Shown one piece after another: positions 40,826 to 49,560 of a stretch of 64,000 bases of DNA. The number at the start of each line of letters is the position of its first letter. Position 1 is the stretch's first letter. The DNA is from Methylopila sp. Yamaguchi. Its GTDB lineage: Bacteria > Pseudomonadota > Alphaproteobacteria > Rhizobiales > Methylopilaceae. The DNA lies in contig NZ_BAUX01000008.1 of NCBI RefSeq assembly GCF_002897035.1, forward strand, positions 1 to 64,000. The letters are read 5' to 3'. The notes below the pieces were generated by a model, which was not told the origin of the DNA, searched no databases, and worked only from the letters and a program-made list of their open reading frames with translations. Both the position numbers and the translations under genes were made by a program.

Positions 40826-42073
40826 TCACACCTCCAGCGCGGCGCGAAACGGCAAAAATCCGATCGCGTCGCCGGGCTTCACCTCGTCGTGGCCGGCTGG
40901 GATGACGGCGAGCCCGTCGGCGGCGATCAGCGGGGCGAGGCGTGCGGAACCTCCGCGGCCAAGTTTCTCGACCCGCGGCAGGCCCGACGGATCGGTCCCG
41001 ACCAACGCGGCCGGGGCGAACTCGGTGCGGCCGCCGGGGCCCTTCTGGCCAAAGGCCGCGACCGCGGACAGCGGCGCCAGAGGACGGGGCTCCAGGCCTG
41101 CGAGCCGCTCCAGCACCACGCGTCCGATCAGCATCTGTCCGACCAGAGCCGCGAACGGATTTCCGGGAAGGCCCACGAGCGCCGCGCCGCCGACGCGGCC
41201 GGCGACGATCGGCTTGCCCGGCTTCAGCGCGACTTTCGCCAGCCCGAGCTGACCGCCCGCGGCGGCGACGGCGGCGGCGAGGTGGTCCTCCTCCCCGACC
41301 GAGGTCGCGCCGCTGGTGACCAGCGCGTCGCAGCGTCGGCCCGCCTCGATCAGCAGACGCGTGAGCTCCGCCGGATCGTCCGGCGCGATGCCGTAGTCGA
41401 TCACCTCGTGCGCCGGCGTCGACAGGATGCCGAGAAGCATCGGGCGGTTGGCGTCGTGGATTCGGCCGGGCGTGAGCGAGCGGCCGTGCTCGACCAGCTC
41501 GTCGCCGGTGGAGAGCAGACCGATCACCACCTTGCGCCGCACGGCGACCCGCTCCACACCGGAGGCGGCCAGGATGGCGAGGTGGCGCGCGTCGATCAGC
41601 GCGCCGGCGGGAACCAGCAGATCGCCCACGCTGACGTCTTCGCCGCGGCGGCGGATGTTGGCGCCACGCTCGACCGCGGTCCGGAGCGCCACGACGTCGC
41701 CGTCGCGGGTCACGCGCTCCTGCATCACCACGGCGATCGCTCCCGGCGGCATCGGCGCGCCGGTGAAGATGCGGACCGCCTCGCCGGGCTTGAGCGTCTC
41801 GCGGGCGCCCGCGGAGCCGGCCGCAAGCCGGCCGCGGAGAACGTGCCGCAGCCCGAGGTCGGCCAGCGCGTACCCGTCCATGGCGGAGTGATCGAACGGC
41901 GGCAGCGGCGTCGGGCTCATCGTCGGCTCGGCGGTCACCCGTCCGCGCAGCTCCGCGAAGGGCAGCGTCTCGACGCCGACCGGCCCCGCGACCAGCGCCG
42001 CGACGGTCGCCCGCGCCGCCTCGACCGAGAGCAGGCCGGGGTCGGCGCAGAGATCGAGCGTTGTGACCGTCAC
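40826..42073 (-). CDS. moeA: molybdopterin molybdenumtransferase
   Basis: A 415-residue enzyme that inserts molybdenum into adenylated molybdopterin, the last common step of Moco synthesis. Motifs: PLPPFDHSAMDGYAL, the RGEDV region (NIRRRGEDVSVGDLL), LLSTGDELVE, TSGATSVGEEDHL and VGLPGNPFAALV. The GTG start at 42073 overlaps the selD stop (GTGA), so translation is coupled to selD; the longer frame upstream is shadow. Moco is needed by the formate dehydrogenase encoded in this island. Confidence 0.92.
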   Translation of the reverse strand: MTVTTLDLCADPGLLSVEAARATVAALVAGPVGVETLPFAELRGRVTAEPTMSPTPLPPFDHSAMDGYALADLGLRHVLRGRLAAGSAGARETLKPGEAVRIFTGAPMPPGAIAVVMQERVTRDGDVVALRTAVERGANIRRRGEDVSVGDLLVPAGALIDARHLAILAASGVERVAVRRKVVIGLLSTGDELVEHGRSLTPGRIHDANRPMLLGILSTPAHEVIDYGIAPDDPAELTRLLIEAGRRCDALVTSGATSVGEEDHLAAAVAAAGGQLGLAKVALKPGKPIVAGRVGGAALVGLPGNPFAALVGQMLIGRVVLERLAGLEPRPLAPLSAVAAFGQKGPGGRTEFAPAALVGTDPSGLPRVEKLGRGGSARLAPLIAADGLAVIPAGHDEVKPGDAIGFLPFRAALEV

Positions 42074-44307
42074 GCCGCCGAGCCCGTCACGAGGCGGATG
42101 TCCGGCCCGCCGTCGCGCGCGACGATCCGGCCGATGACGGCGGCTCCGGTCGCGCCCGCGGCGTGGAGCGCGGCGACGCAAGGCCCCGCCTGATCTTCGG
42201 CCACGGCGGCCAGCAGCCCGCCCGAGGTCTGGGGATCGAACAGCAGCGCCTTCAGCCAGGCGGGAACGCCCTCCCCGCCGCCGATGCGCGGCAGGTTCGC
42301 GAGAGTCTGCGGCAGCGCGGTCGAGGCGAAGCCCCGCGCCGCCAGCTCCGCCGCCTCCGGCAGCAGAGGCAGCGCCGCGGGGTCGATCTCGGCCGCGACC
42401 CCGCGGCTCGCGTCGAGCATCTCCGCGAGGTGACCGACGAGGCCGAAGCCCGTCACGTCGGTCATGGCGCGGCCACGGTGGGTCCGCAGCACCTCGACGT
42501 CCGCGGCCAGGGGGCGGGCCATCTCGGCCCAGGCCGCCGCCATCGCCGCCGCGGGCGCCTGGGCCCTCATGTCGGCCGCGATCAGCACGCCGACGCCGAG
42601 CGGCTTGGTGAGCACGAGCCGCACGCCCGGCGTCAGACCGCCCTTGCGGCGGCCGTCGCCCTCCGCCAGCCCGCCGGTCACCGCGAGACCGAACGCCGGA
42701 TCCGCGGCTTCGCCGGTGTGTCCGCCAATGATGGAGACGCCGAGCGGGTCGAGCGCCGCGCGCGCTCCCGCCATCATCTGGTAGAGCGCCTCGGCCTGCT
42801 GGGCGGGCGCGTCCGGCGGAAGGGCGGCGATGGCGAGCGCGTAGGACGGCCGCCCTCCCATGGCGAACACGTCGCCGATCGCGTGGACCGCCGCGATCTT
42901 CCCGAACAGGAAGGGATCGTCGACGGGCGCCTTGAAGAGGTCGACGGTCTGGAGCTCCAGCGCGCCGTCGCTCCGCCGGATCACCGCCGCGTCGTCGCCG
43001 ACGCCGAGGATTACCTCTTCAGACGCGACGCCCGGTCCCAGCCGCCGCAGCGCCGCTGCCAGCGGAGCGGGGCCGAGCTTCGCGGCGCAGCCCCCGCACC
43101 GCATCGCCGGATCGTCGGAGACGGGCGCCGGCCCCCGCACGCCGTCCATCGCCGGCGGGTCGCGGTACATCGCGATCCAGCGACGGTCGATCCAGTCCTT
43201 GAGAGTCCAGGCCCAGCGGCCGGCGGCGGCGTAGCCGTTGCGGGTCGCGACCGCCGTGCCGTCCCCGCGGCCGATGAGCGAGAGGTGATCGGCCTGCGCC
43301 GCCAGCGGCTTGAGCCGCTTTCCTCGCGCGGCGCGTCGGAGGTTCGCGGCGAGCGCCGGCCCCTGGCGCACGGCGTAGACGCCGGCCTTCGGCCTCGGCT
43401 GGCCGAGAACGCCCGCGCAGTCGCCGACCGCGAACACGCGGTCGTCCGCCGGGCTCGTCAACGCCGGCGTCACCGCGATGAAGCCGCTCGCATCCTCCGG
43501 CAGTCCAAGCGCGGCGGTGATCGGGTGCGGCGCGGCGGCGGTCGCCATGAACACGGCGTCGGCCGGGAGACGCCGGCCGTCGTCCAGCGCGACCTCGCGC
43601 TCCTCGATCGCGGCGAGCCGCGCGGTCTCGTCGAGCGTCACCTGGGCCTGCGTCAACGCCTCGCGCAACAACGCCGCGACCTTGCCGGGATAGCCCGGCA
43701 GCAGCGCGCCGCCGGCGAGGAGCGTGACATTGAAGGCGTGCGGGTCGAGCCCCGCCGCCTCCGCGTCGCGCCGAAGCCGGCGGGCGAGCGCCAGCGCGAG
43801 TTCCGTCCCCGCCGCGCCGCCGCCCGCCACCACCACGGACCTTGGGCCGTCTGGCCGCAGCGCGGCCAGCCGGAACGCCTCGAACCGCGCGAGGAAGGTC
43901 GCGATCGGCTTCACCGCGATCGCCCGCTCGGCGCCCGCGACGCCTTCGAGCCGGGGGGCGATGCCGACGTCAAACGACACGAAGTCGTAGGCGATCGGGG
44001 GCCGCCTTTCGAGCAGCAATCGGCGCTCCGCCCGGTCGAGTCCCGTCGCCGCGGCGCCGATCAGCCGCGCGCCGGTGGCGCGGGCGAGCCGCACCAGATC
44101 GATCATGATGTCGTCGGGCTGGTAGACCCCGGCGATCAGGCCGGGCAGCATGCCGGAATAGGGCGTGGTGAGCTCCTTGGCGACGAGCGTCAGCCGCACG
44201 CCTTTTTCCGGCCGCATGGCGAAGGCGCGCAGCACGTGGACGTGCGCGTGGCCGCCCCCGACCAGCACGATGTCGGTCGTGATCGGCCCGGGCGCCGCCC
44301 TCTTCAT
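42070..44307 (-). CDS. selD: NADH-dehydrogenase-like / selenide, water dikinase fusion
   Basis: A 745-residue fusion. Residues about 1-390 are a pyridine-nucleotide-disulfide oxidoreductase: VLVGGGHAHVHVLRAFAM, YSGMLPGLIAG, SVVVAGGGAAGTELALALAR and a C-terminal FAD segment VFAVGDCAGV. Residues about 400-745 are SelD, which makes selenophosphate from selenide and ATP: MRCGGCAAKLG (402-412) holds the catalytic Cys region with Lys410, then VGDDAAVI, HAIGDVFAMG, GGHTGE and TDVTGFGLVGHL. Here Cys is used, not Sec. The ATG at 44307 overlaps the preceding stop (ATGA). Such fusions occur in other bacteria; the flavoprotein may reduce selenium compounds. Confidence 0.93.
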   Translation of the reverse strand: MKRAAPGPITTDIVLVGGGHAHVHVLRAFAMRPEKGVRLTLVAKELTTPYSGMLPGLIAGVYQPDDIMIDLVRLARATGARLIGAAATGLDRAERRLLLERRPPIAYDFVSFDVGIAPRLEGVAGAERAIAVKPIATFLARFEAFRLAALRPDGPRSVVVAGGGAAGTELALALARRLRRDAEAAGLDPHAFNVTLLAGGALLPGYPGKVAALLREALTQAQVTLDETARLAAIEEREVALDDGRRLPADAVFMATAAAPHPITAALGLPEDASGFIAVTPALTSPADDRVFAVGDCAGVLGQPRPKAGVYAVRQGPALAANLRRAARGKRLKPLAAQADHLSLIGRGDGTAVATRNGYAAAGRWAWTLKDWIDRRWIAMYRDPPAMDGVRGPAPVSDDPAMRCGGCAAKLGPAPLAAALRRLGPGVASEEVILGVGDDAAVIRRSDGALELQTVDLFKAPVDDPFLFGKIAAVHAIGDVFAMGGRPSYALAIAALPPDAPAQQAEALYQMMAGARAALDPLGVSIIGGHTGEAADPAFGLAVTGGLAEGDGRRKGGLTPGVRLVLTKPLGVGVLIAADMRAQAPAAAMAAAWAEMARPLAADVEVLRTHRGRAMTDVTGFGLVGHLAEMLDASRGVAAEIDPAALPLLPEAAELAARGFASTALPQTLANLPRIGGGEGVPAWLKALLFDPQTSGGLLAAVAEDQAGPCVAALHAAGATGAAVIGRIVARDGGPDIRLVTGSAA

Positions 44308-44690
44308 GCCCCCGCCCCTTCTTCGTCGATCCGCATGCGCCGCCCCCGCCTGTCGAAGAAGGCGCCCTCGTTCAGCGCCAGCCGGTCGTCGTCGATCATC
44401 TGCTCCACGCGCCGCAGTTCGATCCGTGCGAGCGGATCCTCGATGGGGCCGCCGTCGGACGACGTCGCCGTAAAGAACACGGCCCCGTCCCAGGCGCCCG
44501 GCGCGGAGGCGAACAGCTTGCGAAGCTGCCGCCACGCCACGTCGTCGCCGATGACATGCAGAAAGGTCGAGGCGACGGGCTTTGCGTCGGCGTCGGTGAT
44601 CTCCACCAGCACGATCAGCGCGGTGAAGGCGCCGGTCTCGGCGAAGGCGGCCTTCACCCAGGCGTCGAAGTCGAGGCCCTTAAAGGCCAT
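44304..44690 (-). CDS. unrecognised protein in the selenium operon, 128 residues
   Basis: I do not recognise the family. It begins MAFKGLDFDAWVKAAFAETG, has a hydrophobic beta-rich stretch (AFTALIVLVEITDADAKPVA), the motif STFLHVIGDDVAWRQLRKLF, and an acidic tail. No signal peptide, membrane helix or cysteine is visible. The ATG at 44690 is preferred because GGAG lies six bases before it. The stop overlaps the selD start by 4 nt. Its position suggests a selenium- or formate-related role, but that is inference. Confidence 0.72.
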   Translation of the reverse strand: MAFKGLDFDAWVKAAFAETGAFTALIVLVEITDADAKPVASTFLHVIGDDVAWRQLRKLFASAPGAWDGAVFFTATSSDGGPIEDPLARIELRRVEQMIDDDRLALNEGAFFDRRGRRMRIDEEGAGA

Positions 44691-44764
44691 GGGCAACTCC
44701 GACCGCAGCGCCTCGATCCGATGACCCTGCGGTCGCCGATCGCGCCGGAAGCCGCAAGTGCGAC

Positions 44765-45232
44765 TCAGAAATCGACAAGCGGCGTCTCCGGCATGTAGCG
44801 GTCGAACAGCTCGGCGAAGGCCAGACCCCGCGCACGTTCGTACCAGGCTTCGAAGGCTTCAAGCGCCTGCAGCGTCGCAGCCCCCGCCTCCTCCGCCGGC
44901 AGCGCGCCCGTGCGGGCGTCGTGGATCGCGTCCGCCAGCGCCGTCAGGGCGTCCAGCACCGGCTTGCGGGCCTCGTCGATCTCCTCCCACTCGAGCTCGG
45001 CCGCCGCGGCCGCGCGCTGCGCGACGTGCGACGCCTCGCGGTCCGGCGCCGCGGCGTCGGCCTCGACGAGCGCCCGGAGAAAGCCGTAGCGGCGAAACGC
45101 GCGGCGCCGGGCGACCTCGCGACGCTCGATCTCCTCCGCCACGCTCGCGCGGAACCGCTTCTCCTCGGCGTCAGCCGCAAGCGCCGTTCGCTCGAGCGCG
45201 ACGAGGGCGTAAGGCCGATCCACACCGGTCAT
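44765..45232 (-). CDS. unrecognised helical protein next to tRNA-Sec, 155 residues
   Basis: No family is recognised. The sequence is almost wholly predicted helix and rich in Ala, Glu and Arg (FRASVAEEIERREVARRRAF, then YGFLRALVEADAAAPDREA, and IDEARKPVLDALTALADAI). A tryptophan/tyrosine pair (AFEAWYERA) lies near the C-terminus. No cysteines, signal or membrane helix. The ATG is at 45232, 22 bp after the end of tRNA-Sec in the transcription direction, so it is probably on the selB-tRNA-Sec transcript. A 4-helix bundle is plausible. Confidence 0.65.
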   Translation of the reverse strand: MTGVDRPYALVALERTALAADAEEKRFRASVAEEIERREVARRRAFRRYGFLRALVEADAAAPDREASHVAQRAAAAAELEWEEIDEARKPVLDALTALADAIHDARTGALPAEEAGAATLQALEAFEAWYERARGLAFAELFDRYMPETPLVDF

Positions 45233-45254
45233 CGACGAGGCCTCTCATGCGGAT

Positions 45255-45350
45255 TGGTGGAAGAGAGTGGGAGTCGAACCCACCGGAGACCGGCTGACGG
45301 CCCCCTCCGGCTTTGAAGGCCGGCCGCCCCACCGGGGACGCTTCTCCTCC
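45255..45350 (-). tRNA. selC: tRNA-Sec (anticodon UCA)
   Basis: A 96-nt tRNA including encoded CCA. The 8-bp acceptor stem is GGAGGAGA with TCTCTTCC (one G-U), the anticodon loop is CTTCAAA between CCGGC and GCCGG giving UCA, the T-arm is GTGGG-TTCGACT-CCCAC, and the variable arm is long. These are the marks of bacterial selenocysteine tRNA, which decodes UGA through SelB. The discriminator base is A. Its 5' end is nine bases after the selB stop. Confidence 0.95.
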
Positions 45351-45359
45351 GTGACGCGT

Positions 45360-47315
45360 TCACGCTTCGCTCTGCTCCGTCACGTCCTTGCGGCGGAACA
45401 GGTCGCGGCGGCGGCGGTTTATGCGCCGCTCGTCGCCGCGGCGGATGGTGACGCCGTGACGGTCGAAGAACTCGAGAATCTGTATGGCGACCTTGCGCCC
45501 GTTGTCGAGCCTGTCGCGAAGACGTGCGGCGGTGACGACGCCCGCCGGGTCCTCGGCCGCCGCCGTCTCCGCCACGTCGACCAACTCGGCGGTCGTCTCG
45601 CGCAGGAAGAAGTGGTCATGCGCGATCTCGTCCACGCGGCCGAGCCGGCCGACGAGCTTGAGCACCCGGCGCACGTCCGCCTCGTCCTCTCCAAGCTCCG
45701 CGCCAAGGTCGCGCACCCGCGGCGGGCGAAACCGCAGGTCGCCGGCGAGCCGCGGGGCGATCGCCTCCCACAGCTCCTCGTCCACGGGCGCGAGCCGGAC
45801 GACGTGGCCCGGCAGCCGCGTCCAGGCGCCCTCCACCGCCACCTCGCCCGCGCGCTGAAGCGCGGCGAGCGCGGCGAGGAACGCCGGCGCCGGCAGCCGC
45901 GGCTCGGCGGCGAGGCGCAGCCGCTCCGCCCCCATGCCCTGCAGATCGGGATTGTCAGCATGGTAGGCGCCGAGCGTCTCGGCGACTGAAGCCGCGAAGG
46001 CGCGCCAGGTCTCGCCTCCGACGGCGACCACGCGCCCCTTGCCCGCAGGGAGGCGCATGAGGCCAAGCCGCGCGACGACGGCCGCCATCTCCGCGTCGGG
46101 CGCGTTGCGGTCGCGCATGAAGGCGTCGAGGTCGACCGCGTGCGGCGGCGCGGCGAGCAGGGCGGCGAGCGCGCGGCCATGGTCGTCGTGGGCGAGCGCC
46201 TCCAGTTGCGCGGCCCGCTCAGGGGAGCGTCGCCGCCGCGACGGCCCACGCAGGTCCAGGATGCGCCCGCCGGCGATGGTGCGGGCGCCGCCGACGTCGC
46301 GCAGCACGAAGCGATCGCGAGCGACCGCGGCGAGCGGGCGGTCCAGGACCAGCTGCGCGCGCGCCGTCGCGCCCGGCGGAATGGCGTCGCCGTCGATCGG
46401 CACCACGCGGGCGGCGATCTCGGCGGCGCCGTGATGCAGTCGCGCCGGGCTCCAGGCCGCGAGCGGCCGCGGCTCGGTCGCAAGCAGGGTCAGCTCCACG
46501 TCGAGACGATCGGTCGGCGCGTGCAGCTCCGCCGCCTGGACGACGTCGCCGCGGGAGATCGCGTCCTTGGTCACGCCAGGGCCGGCGAGATTGAGCGCGC
46601 AGCGCTCGCCGGGCCGCCCTTCGTCCGCCGGCTGGTTCTGCGCGTGGATCGCGCGCACCCGCGCCTCCAGCCCCTGGGGCGAGACGATCACCGCGTCGCC
46701 CACCCGCACGACTCCGTCGCGCACGGCGCCGGTCACCACCGTGCCGGCGCCCGACAACGTGAAGCTGCGGTCGACCGACATGCGGAATCGGCCCGCGGCG
46801 GGCCGCTTGGGCGTCTCCACGCGCGCCGCGTCCAGCAATGCGAGGAGCGGCGCGATCCCCTCGCCCGTCACGGTGGAGACCGGGACGACGGGCGCGCCGT
46901 CGAGCCTGGTGCCCGACAGGAGCGCGGCGACCTCGATCTCGGCCTCGAGCCGCCGGTCGTCGTCGACGAGATCGACCTTGGTCAGTGCGACGGCGCCCCT
47001 GGACACCCCGAGCATGTCGACGATGGCGAGGTGCTCGCGGGTCTGCGGCATCGGTCCGTCGTCCGCCGCCACCACCAGCAGCACGAAGTCGATCCCGCTG
47101 GCGCCGGCCAGCATGTTGCGGACGAAGCGCTCATGGCCGGGAACGTCCACGAAGCCAAGCGTCGCGCCGTCCGGCCGCGGCAGATAGGCGAAGCCGAGGT
47201 CGATGGAGATGCCGCGGGCCTTCTCCTCCTTCAGCCGGTCGGTGTCGACGCCGGTCAGCGCCCGCACCAGCGCCGACTTGCCGTGGTCGATGTGCCCAGC
47301 CGCTCCGACGATCAC
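45360..47315 (-). CDS. selB: selenocysteine-specific elongation factor
   Basis: A 651-residue GTPase that carries Sec-tRNA-Sec to ribosomes at UGA codons followed by a SECIS hairpin. The EF-Tu-like part shows [18 protein letters not shown], the IDLGFAYL segment, [13 protein letters not shown] and TKVDLV; the C-terminal half has winged-helix RNA-binding domains ending in a basic tail ([15 protein letters not shown]). The GTG start at 47315 overlaps the preceding stop (GTGA). tRNA-Sec follows directly. Confidence 0.95.
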   Translation of the reverse strand: MIVGAAGHIDHGKSALVRALTGVDTDRLKEEKARGISIDLGFAYLPRPDGATLGFVDVPGHERFVRNMLAGASGIDFVLLVVAADDGPMPQTREHLAIVDMLGVSRGAVALTKVDLVDDDRRLEAEIEVAALLSGTRLDGAPVVPVSTVTGEGIAPLLALLDAARVETPKRPAAGRFRMSVDRSFTLSGAGTVVTGAVRDGVVRVGDAVIVSPQGLEARVRAIHAQNQPADEGRPGERCALNLAGPGVTKDAISRGDVVQAAELHAPTDRLDVELTLLATEPRPLAAWSPARLHHGAAEIAARVVPIDGDAIPPGATARAQLVLDRPLAAVARDRFVLRDVGGARTIAGGRILDLRGPSRRRRSPERAAQLEALAHDDHGRALAALLAAPPHAVDLDAFMRDRNAPDAEMAAVVARLGLMRLPAGKGRVVAVGGETWRAFAASVAETLGAYHADNPDLQGMGAERLRLAAEPRLPAPAFLAALAALQRAGEVAVEGAWTRLPGHVVRLAPVDEELWEAIAPRLAGDLRFRPPRVRDLGAELGEDEADVRRVLKLVGRLGRVDEIAHDHFFLRETTAELVDVAETAAAEDPAGVVTAARLRDRLDNGRKVAIQILEFFDRHGVTIRRGDERRINRRRRDLFRRKDVTEQSEA

Positions 47316-48112
47316 CGCGAAGGCGCGTCCATGGGCGCGCGGGCGGAAGCCTCGGCCTGGCGGGCCTCGTCGTCGGTCAGGGCGCCGCGGACCGCACCAA
47401 GGAAGGGCGCCGCCAGCGCGCTGCCGCCGGCTTCGGCCCTGAGCAGCCACCCGAGCGCCGCCGCATCGTCCTTCGCCACGCCCTGCCCCAGGTGCAGCGC
47501 GGCCCCCAGCATCGCCTGCCCGTCGGCGTCGCCCCGCCGGGCGGCCTCAGCCCACCAGCTGGCGGCCTCCGTCTTGTTGCGCTCCATCCCGAGCGCGTTG
47601 TTCGCCATCAGGCCGAGCCGCGTCATGGCGCTCGCGACGCCGTTCTCGGCGGCGGCCAGCGCCCAGTGGCGCGCCCCGGCCAGATCCTGCGCGGCGCCCT
47701 GGCCCTCTAGCAGCATCCAGCTCAGCATGTCCTGGGCTGCGGGATCGTCCTGCTCCGCAGCCTGACGGTAGAGGGCGAGCGCCGCGGCGTCGTCCTGAGG
47801 GACGCCCTCGCCCTTGAAATGAAGGGCCGCCAGATTGCGCCGACCGACGGCGTCGCCCGCGCGCGCGGCCTTTGCGAACCACTCCGCCGCCGTCGCCGGA
47901 TCGCGCGCCACGCCCAGCCCTTCCGCGTAGCAGGCGCCGAGATTGCTCTGCGCCCGCGCCACGCCCTCGTCCGCCAGCACGCGCCACAGGGCGACGGCCG
48001 CGCCGTGATCGTCGGCCTGCGCGGCCTCGAACGCCTGCGACAGGCGCTCCTCGACGGACTTCCGCGGCGCCGGCGGGGTAAAGCGGGCCTTCAGGCGATC
48101 GATCCAGCTCAT
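47312..48112 (-). CDS. Sel1-repeat protein embedded between selA and selB
   Basis: A 266-residue cytoplasmic protein with about six Sel1/TPR-like repeats: [77 protein letters not shown] and [20 protein letters not shown]. No signal peptide. The start overlaps the selA stop (ATGA) and the stop overlaps the selB start (GTGA), so all three are translated in a chain. The repeats suggest a protein-binding adaptor. Whether it assists Sec synthesis or SelB is unknown. Confidence 0.88.
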   Translation of the reverse strand: MSWIDRLKARFTPPAPRKSVEERLSQAFEAAQADDHGAAVALWRVLADEGVARAQSNLGACYAEGLGVARDPATAAEWFAKAARAGDAVGRRNLAALHFKGEGVPQDDAAALALYRQAAEQDDPAAQDMLSWMLLEGQGAAQDLAGARHWALAAAENGVASAMTRLGLMANNALGMERNKTEAASWWAEAARRGDADGQAMLGAALHLGQGVAKDDAAALGWLLRAEAGGSALAAPFLGAVRGALTDDEARQAEASARAPMDAPSR

Positions 48113-49533
48113 GCGGCGGCTCCAACCCGCGCCGAGGCGAGCTCCGCCAGCATGGCGTCGAAAACGACCTCGTCGTCGAGCCCGCGCAGGTCGAAGATCA
48201 GGCGATCCTCCGCGATGCGGCCGATCACGGGGACCGAAAGCCCGCGAAACGCCGCCGCGAGCTCGGCCAGCGCGGAGCCGGCCCGCTTGCCCTCGATCGC
48301 GGACACCGCGAGACCGCCGCTCGGGATCGCCGCCAGCGGCAGCGCGCCCGAGCCGATCTGGCTCTCGGCGTCGACGACGCCGACAGCGAACGCGGGGCCT
48401 GCGGCCTCCCCCAGCGCGGGCGCGAACCGCGCCGCGAGGGCCTTCAGCGCATCGGCCGGCCGCGCGAGCAAGGCGAGCGTGGGCAGGCGCTGCGCGAGGC
48501 GGTCGGGATCGCGGTAGAGCTTCAGCGTGGCCTCGAGCGCAGCGAGCCGAAGCTTGTCCAGCCTCAGCGCGCGCTTCAGGTGATTCTTCGCGAGCCGCTT
48601 CACGAGATCCGCCCGTCCGACGACGAGGCCCGCCTGCGGGCCGCCGAGCAGCTTGTCGCCGGAGAAGGTGACGAGGTCGGCGCCGTCCGCCACCGCCTCT
48701 TGAACGGTGCGCTCGCGCTGCAGGCCATAGGCCGAGAGATCGACCAGCACGCCGGAGCCGAGGTCGTCGACAAGCGGCAGACCGCGCTCGCGCGCCAGAG
48801 GCGCGAGTTCCTTCGCGGCGACCTCCTTGGTGAAGCCCTCCACCCGGTAGTTCGAGGGATGGACCTTCATCAGAAGGGCGGTCTCGGGACCGATCGCCTC
48901 CGCGTAGTCGGCGAGATGGGTGCGGTTGGTGGTTCCGACCTCCACCAGCCGGCAGCCCGCGCGCGCCATGATGGAGGGCATGCGGAAGGAGCCGCCGATT
49001 TCGATCAGTTCCCCGCGAGACACGATCGTCTCGCGGCCCTCGCTCAGCGAGTTCAGGGTCAGCAGCACGGCGGCGGCGTTGTTGTTGACGGCGACGGCGT
49101 CCTCCGCCCCGGTCAGCTCGCGCAGCAGGCCCCGCACATGGTCGTCGCGCTCGCCGCGCCGGCCTGTGGCGACGTCGAACTCGAGCGCGGTCGGCGAGCG
49201 CATGGCGGCGGTGACGGCGGCGATCGCCTCTTCGCTCAGCAGCGCACGCCCGAGATTGGTGTGCAGCACCGTGCCGGTGAGGTTCAGCACGCGCCGCTGG
49301 CTGGGCGCGTCGTCCGCCTCCAGCCGCGCCGTCGCGACGATCGCGATCCGCTCCACGGACACGTCCACCGCCGCGCCCGCGAGCCAGGCGGACCGCGCCG
49401 CGGCGAGGCTCGCGCGGACTGCGGCCACCGTCGCCACCCGACCGTAGCGCTCGATCGCGACGGCCGCCTGCGGCGCCGCGAGAACGCGGTCGACGGCGGG
49501 GAACGGCGGGCGGGCGGCGGGGCTGTCGTCCAT
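48109..49533 (-). CDS. selA: L-seryl-tRNA(Sec) selenium transferase
   Basis: A 474-residue PLP enzyme that converts Ser-tRNA-Sec to Sec-tRNA-Sec using selenophosphate. Motifs in order: QRRVLNLTGTVLHTNLGRAL, VNNNAAAVLLTLN, LIEIGGSFRMPSIM, KVHPSNYRVEGFT, and the PLP lysine in TFSGDKLLGGPQAGL. Length is normal. It follows fdhE by 27 bp. Confidence 0.95.
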   Translation of the reverse strand: MDDSPAARPPFPAVDRVLAAPQAAVAIERYGRVATVAAVRASLAAARSAWLAGAAVDVSVERIAIVATARLEADDAPSQRRVLNLTGTVLHTNLGRALLSEEAIAAVTAAMRSPTALEFDVATGRRGERDDHVRGLLRELTGAEDAVAVNNNAAAVLLTLNSLSEGRETIVSRGELIEIGGSFRMPSIMARAGCRLVEVGTTNRTHLADYAEAIGPETALLMKVHPSNYRVEGFTKEVAAKELAPLARERGLPLVDDLGSGVLVDLSAYGLQRERTVQEAVADGADLVTFSGDKLLGGPQAGLVVGRADLVKRLAKNHLKRALRLDKLRLAALEATLKLYRDPDRLAQRLPTLALLARPADALKALAARFAPALGEAAGPAFAVGVVDAESQIGSGALPLAAIPSGGLAVSAIEGKRAGSALAELAAAFRGLSVPVIGRIAEDRLIFDLRGLDDEVVFDAMLAELASARVGAAA

Positions 49534-49560
49534 GCGGTCGGCGCGTCCTGACGGAATCGA

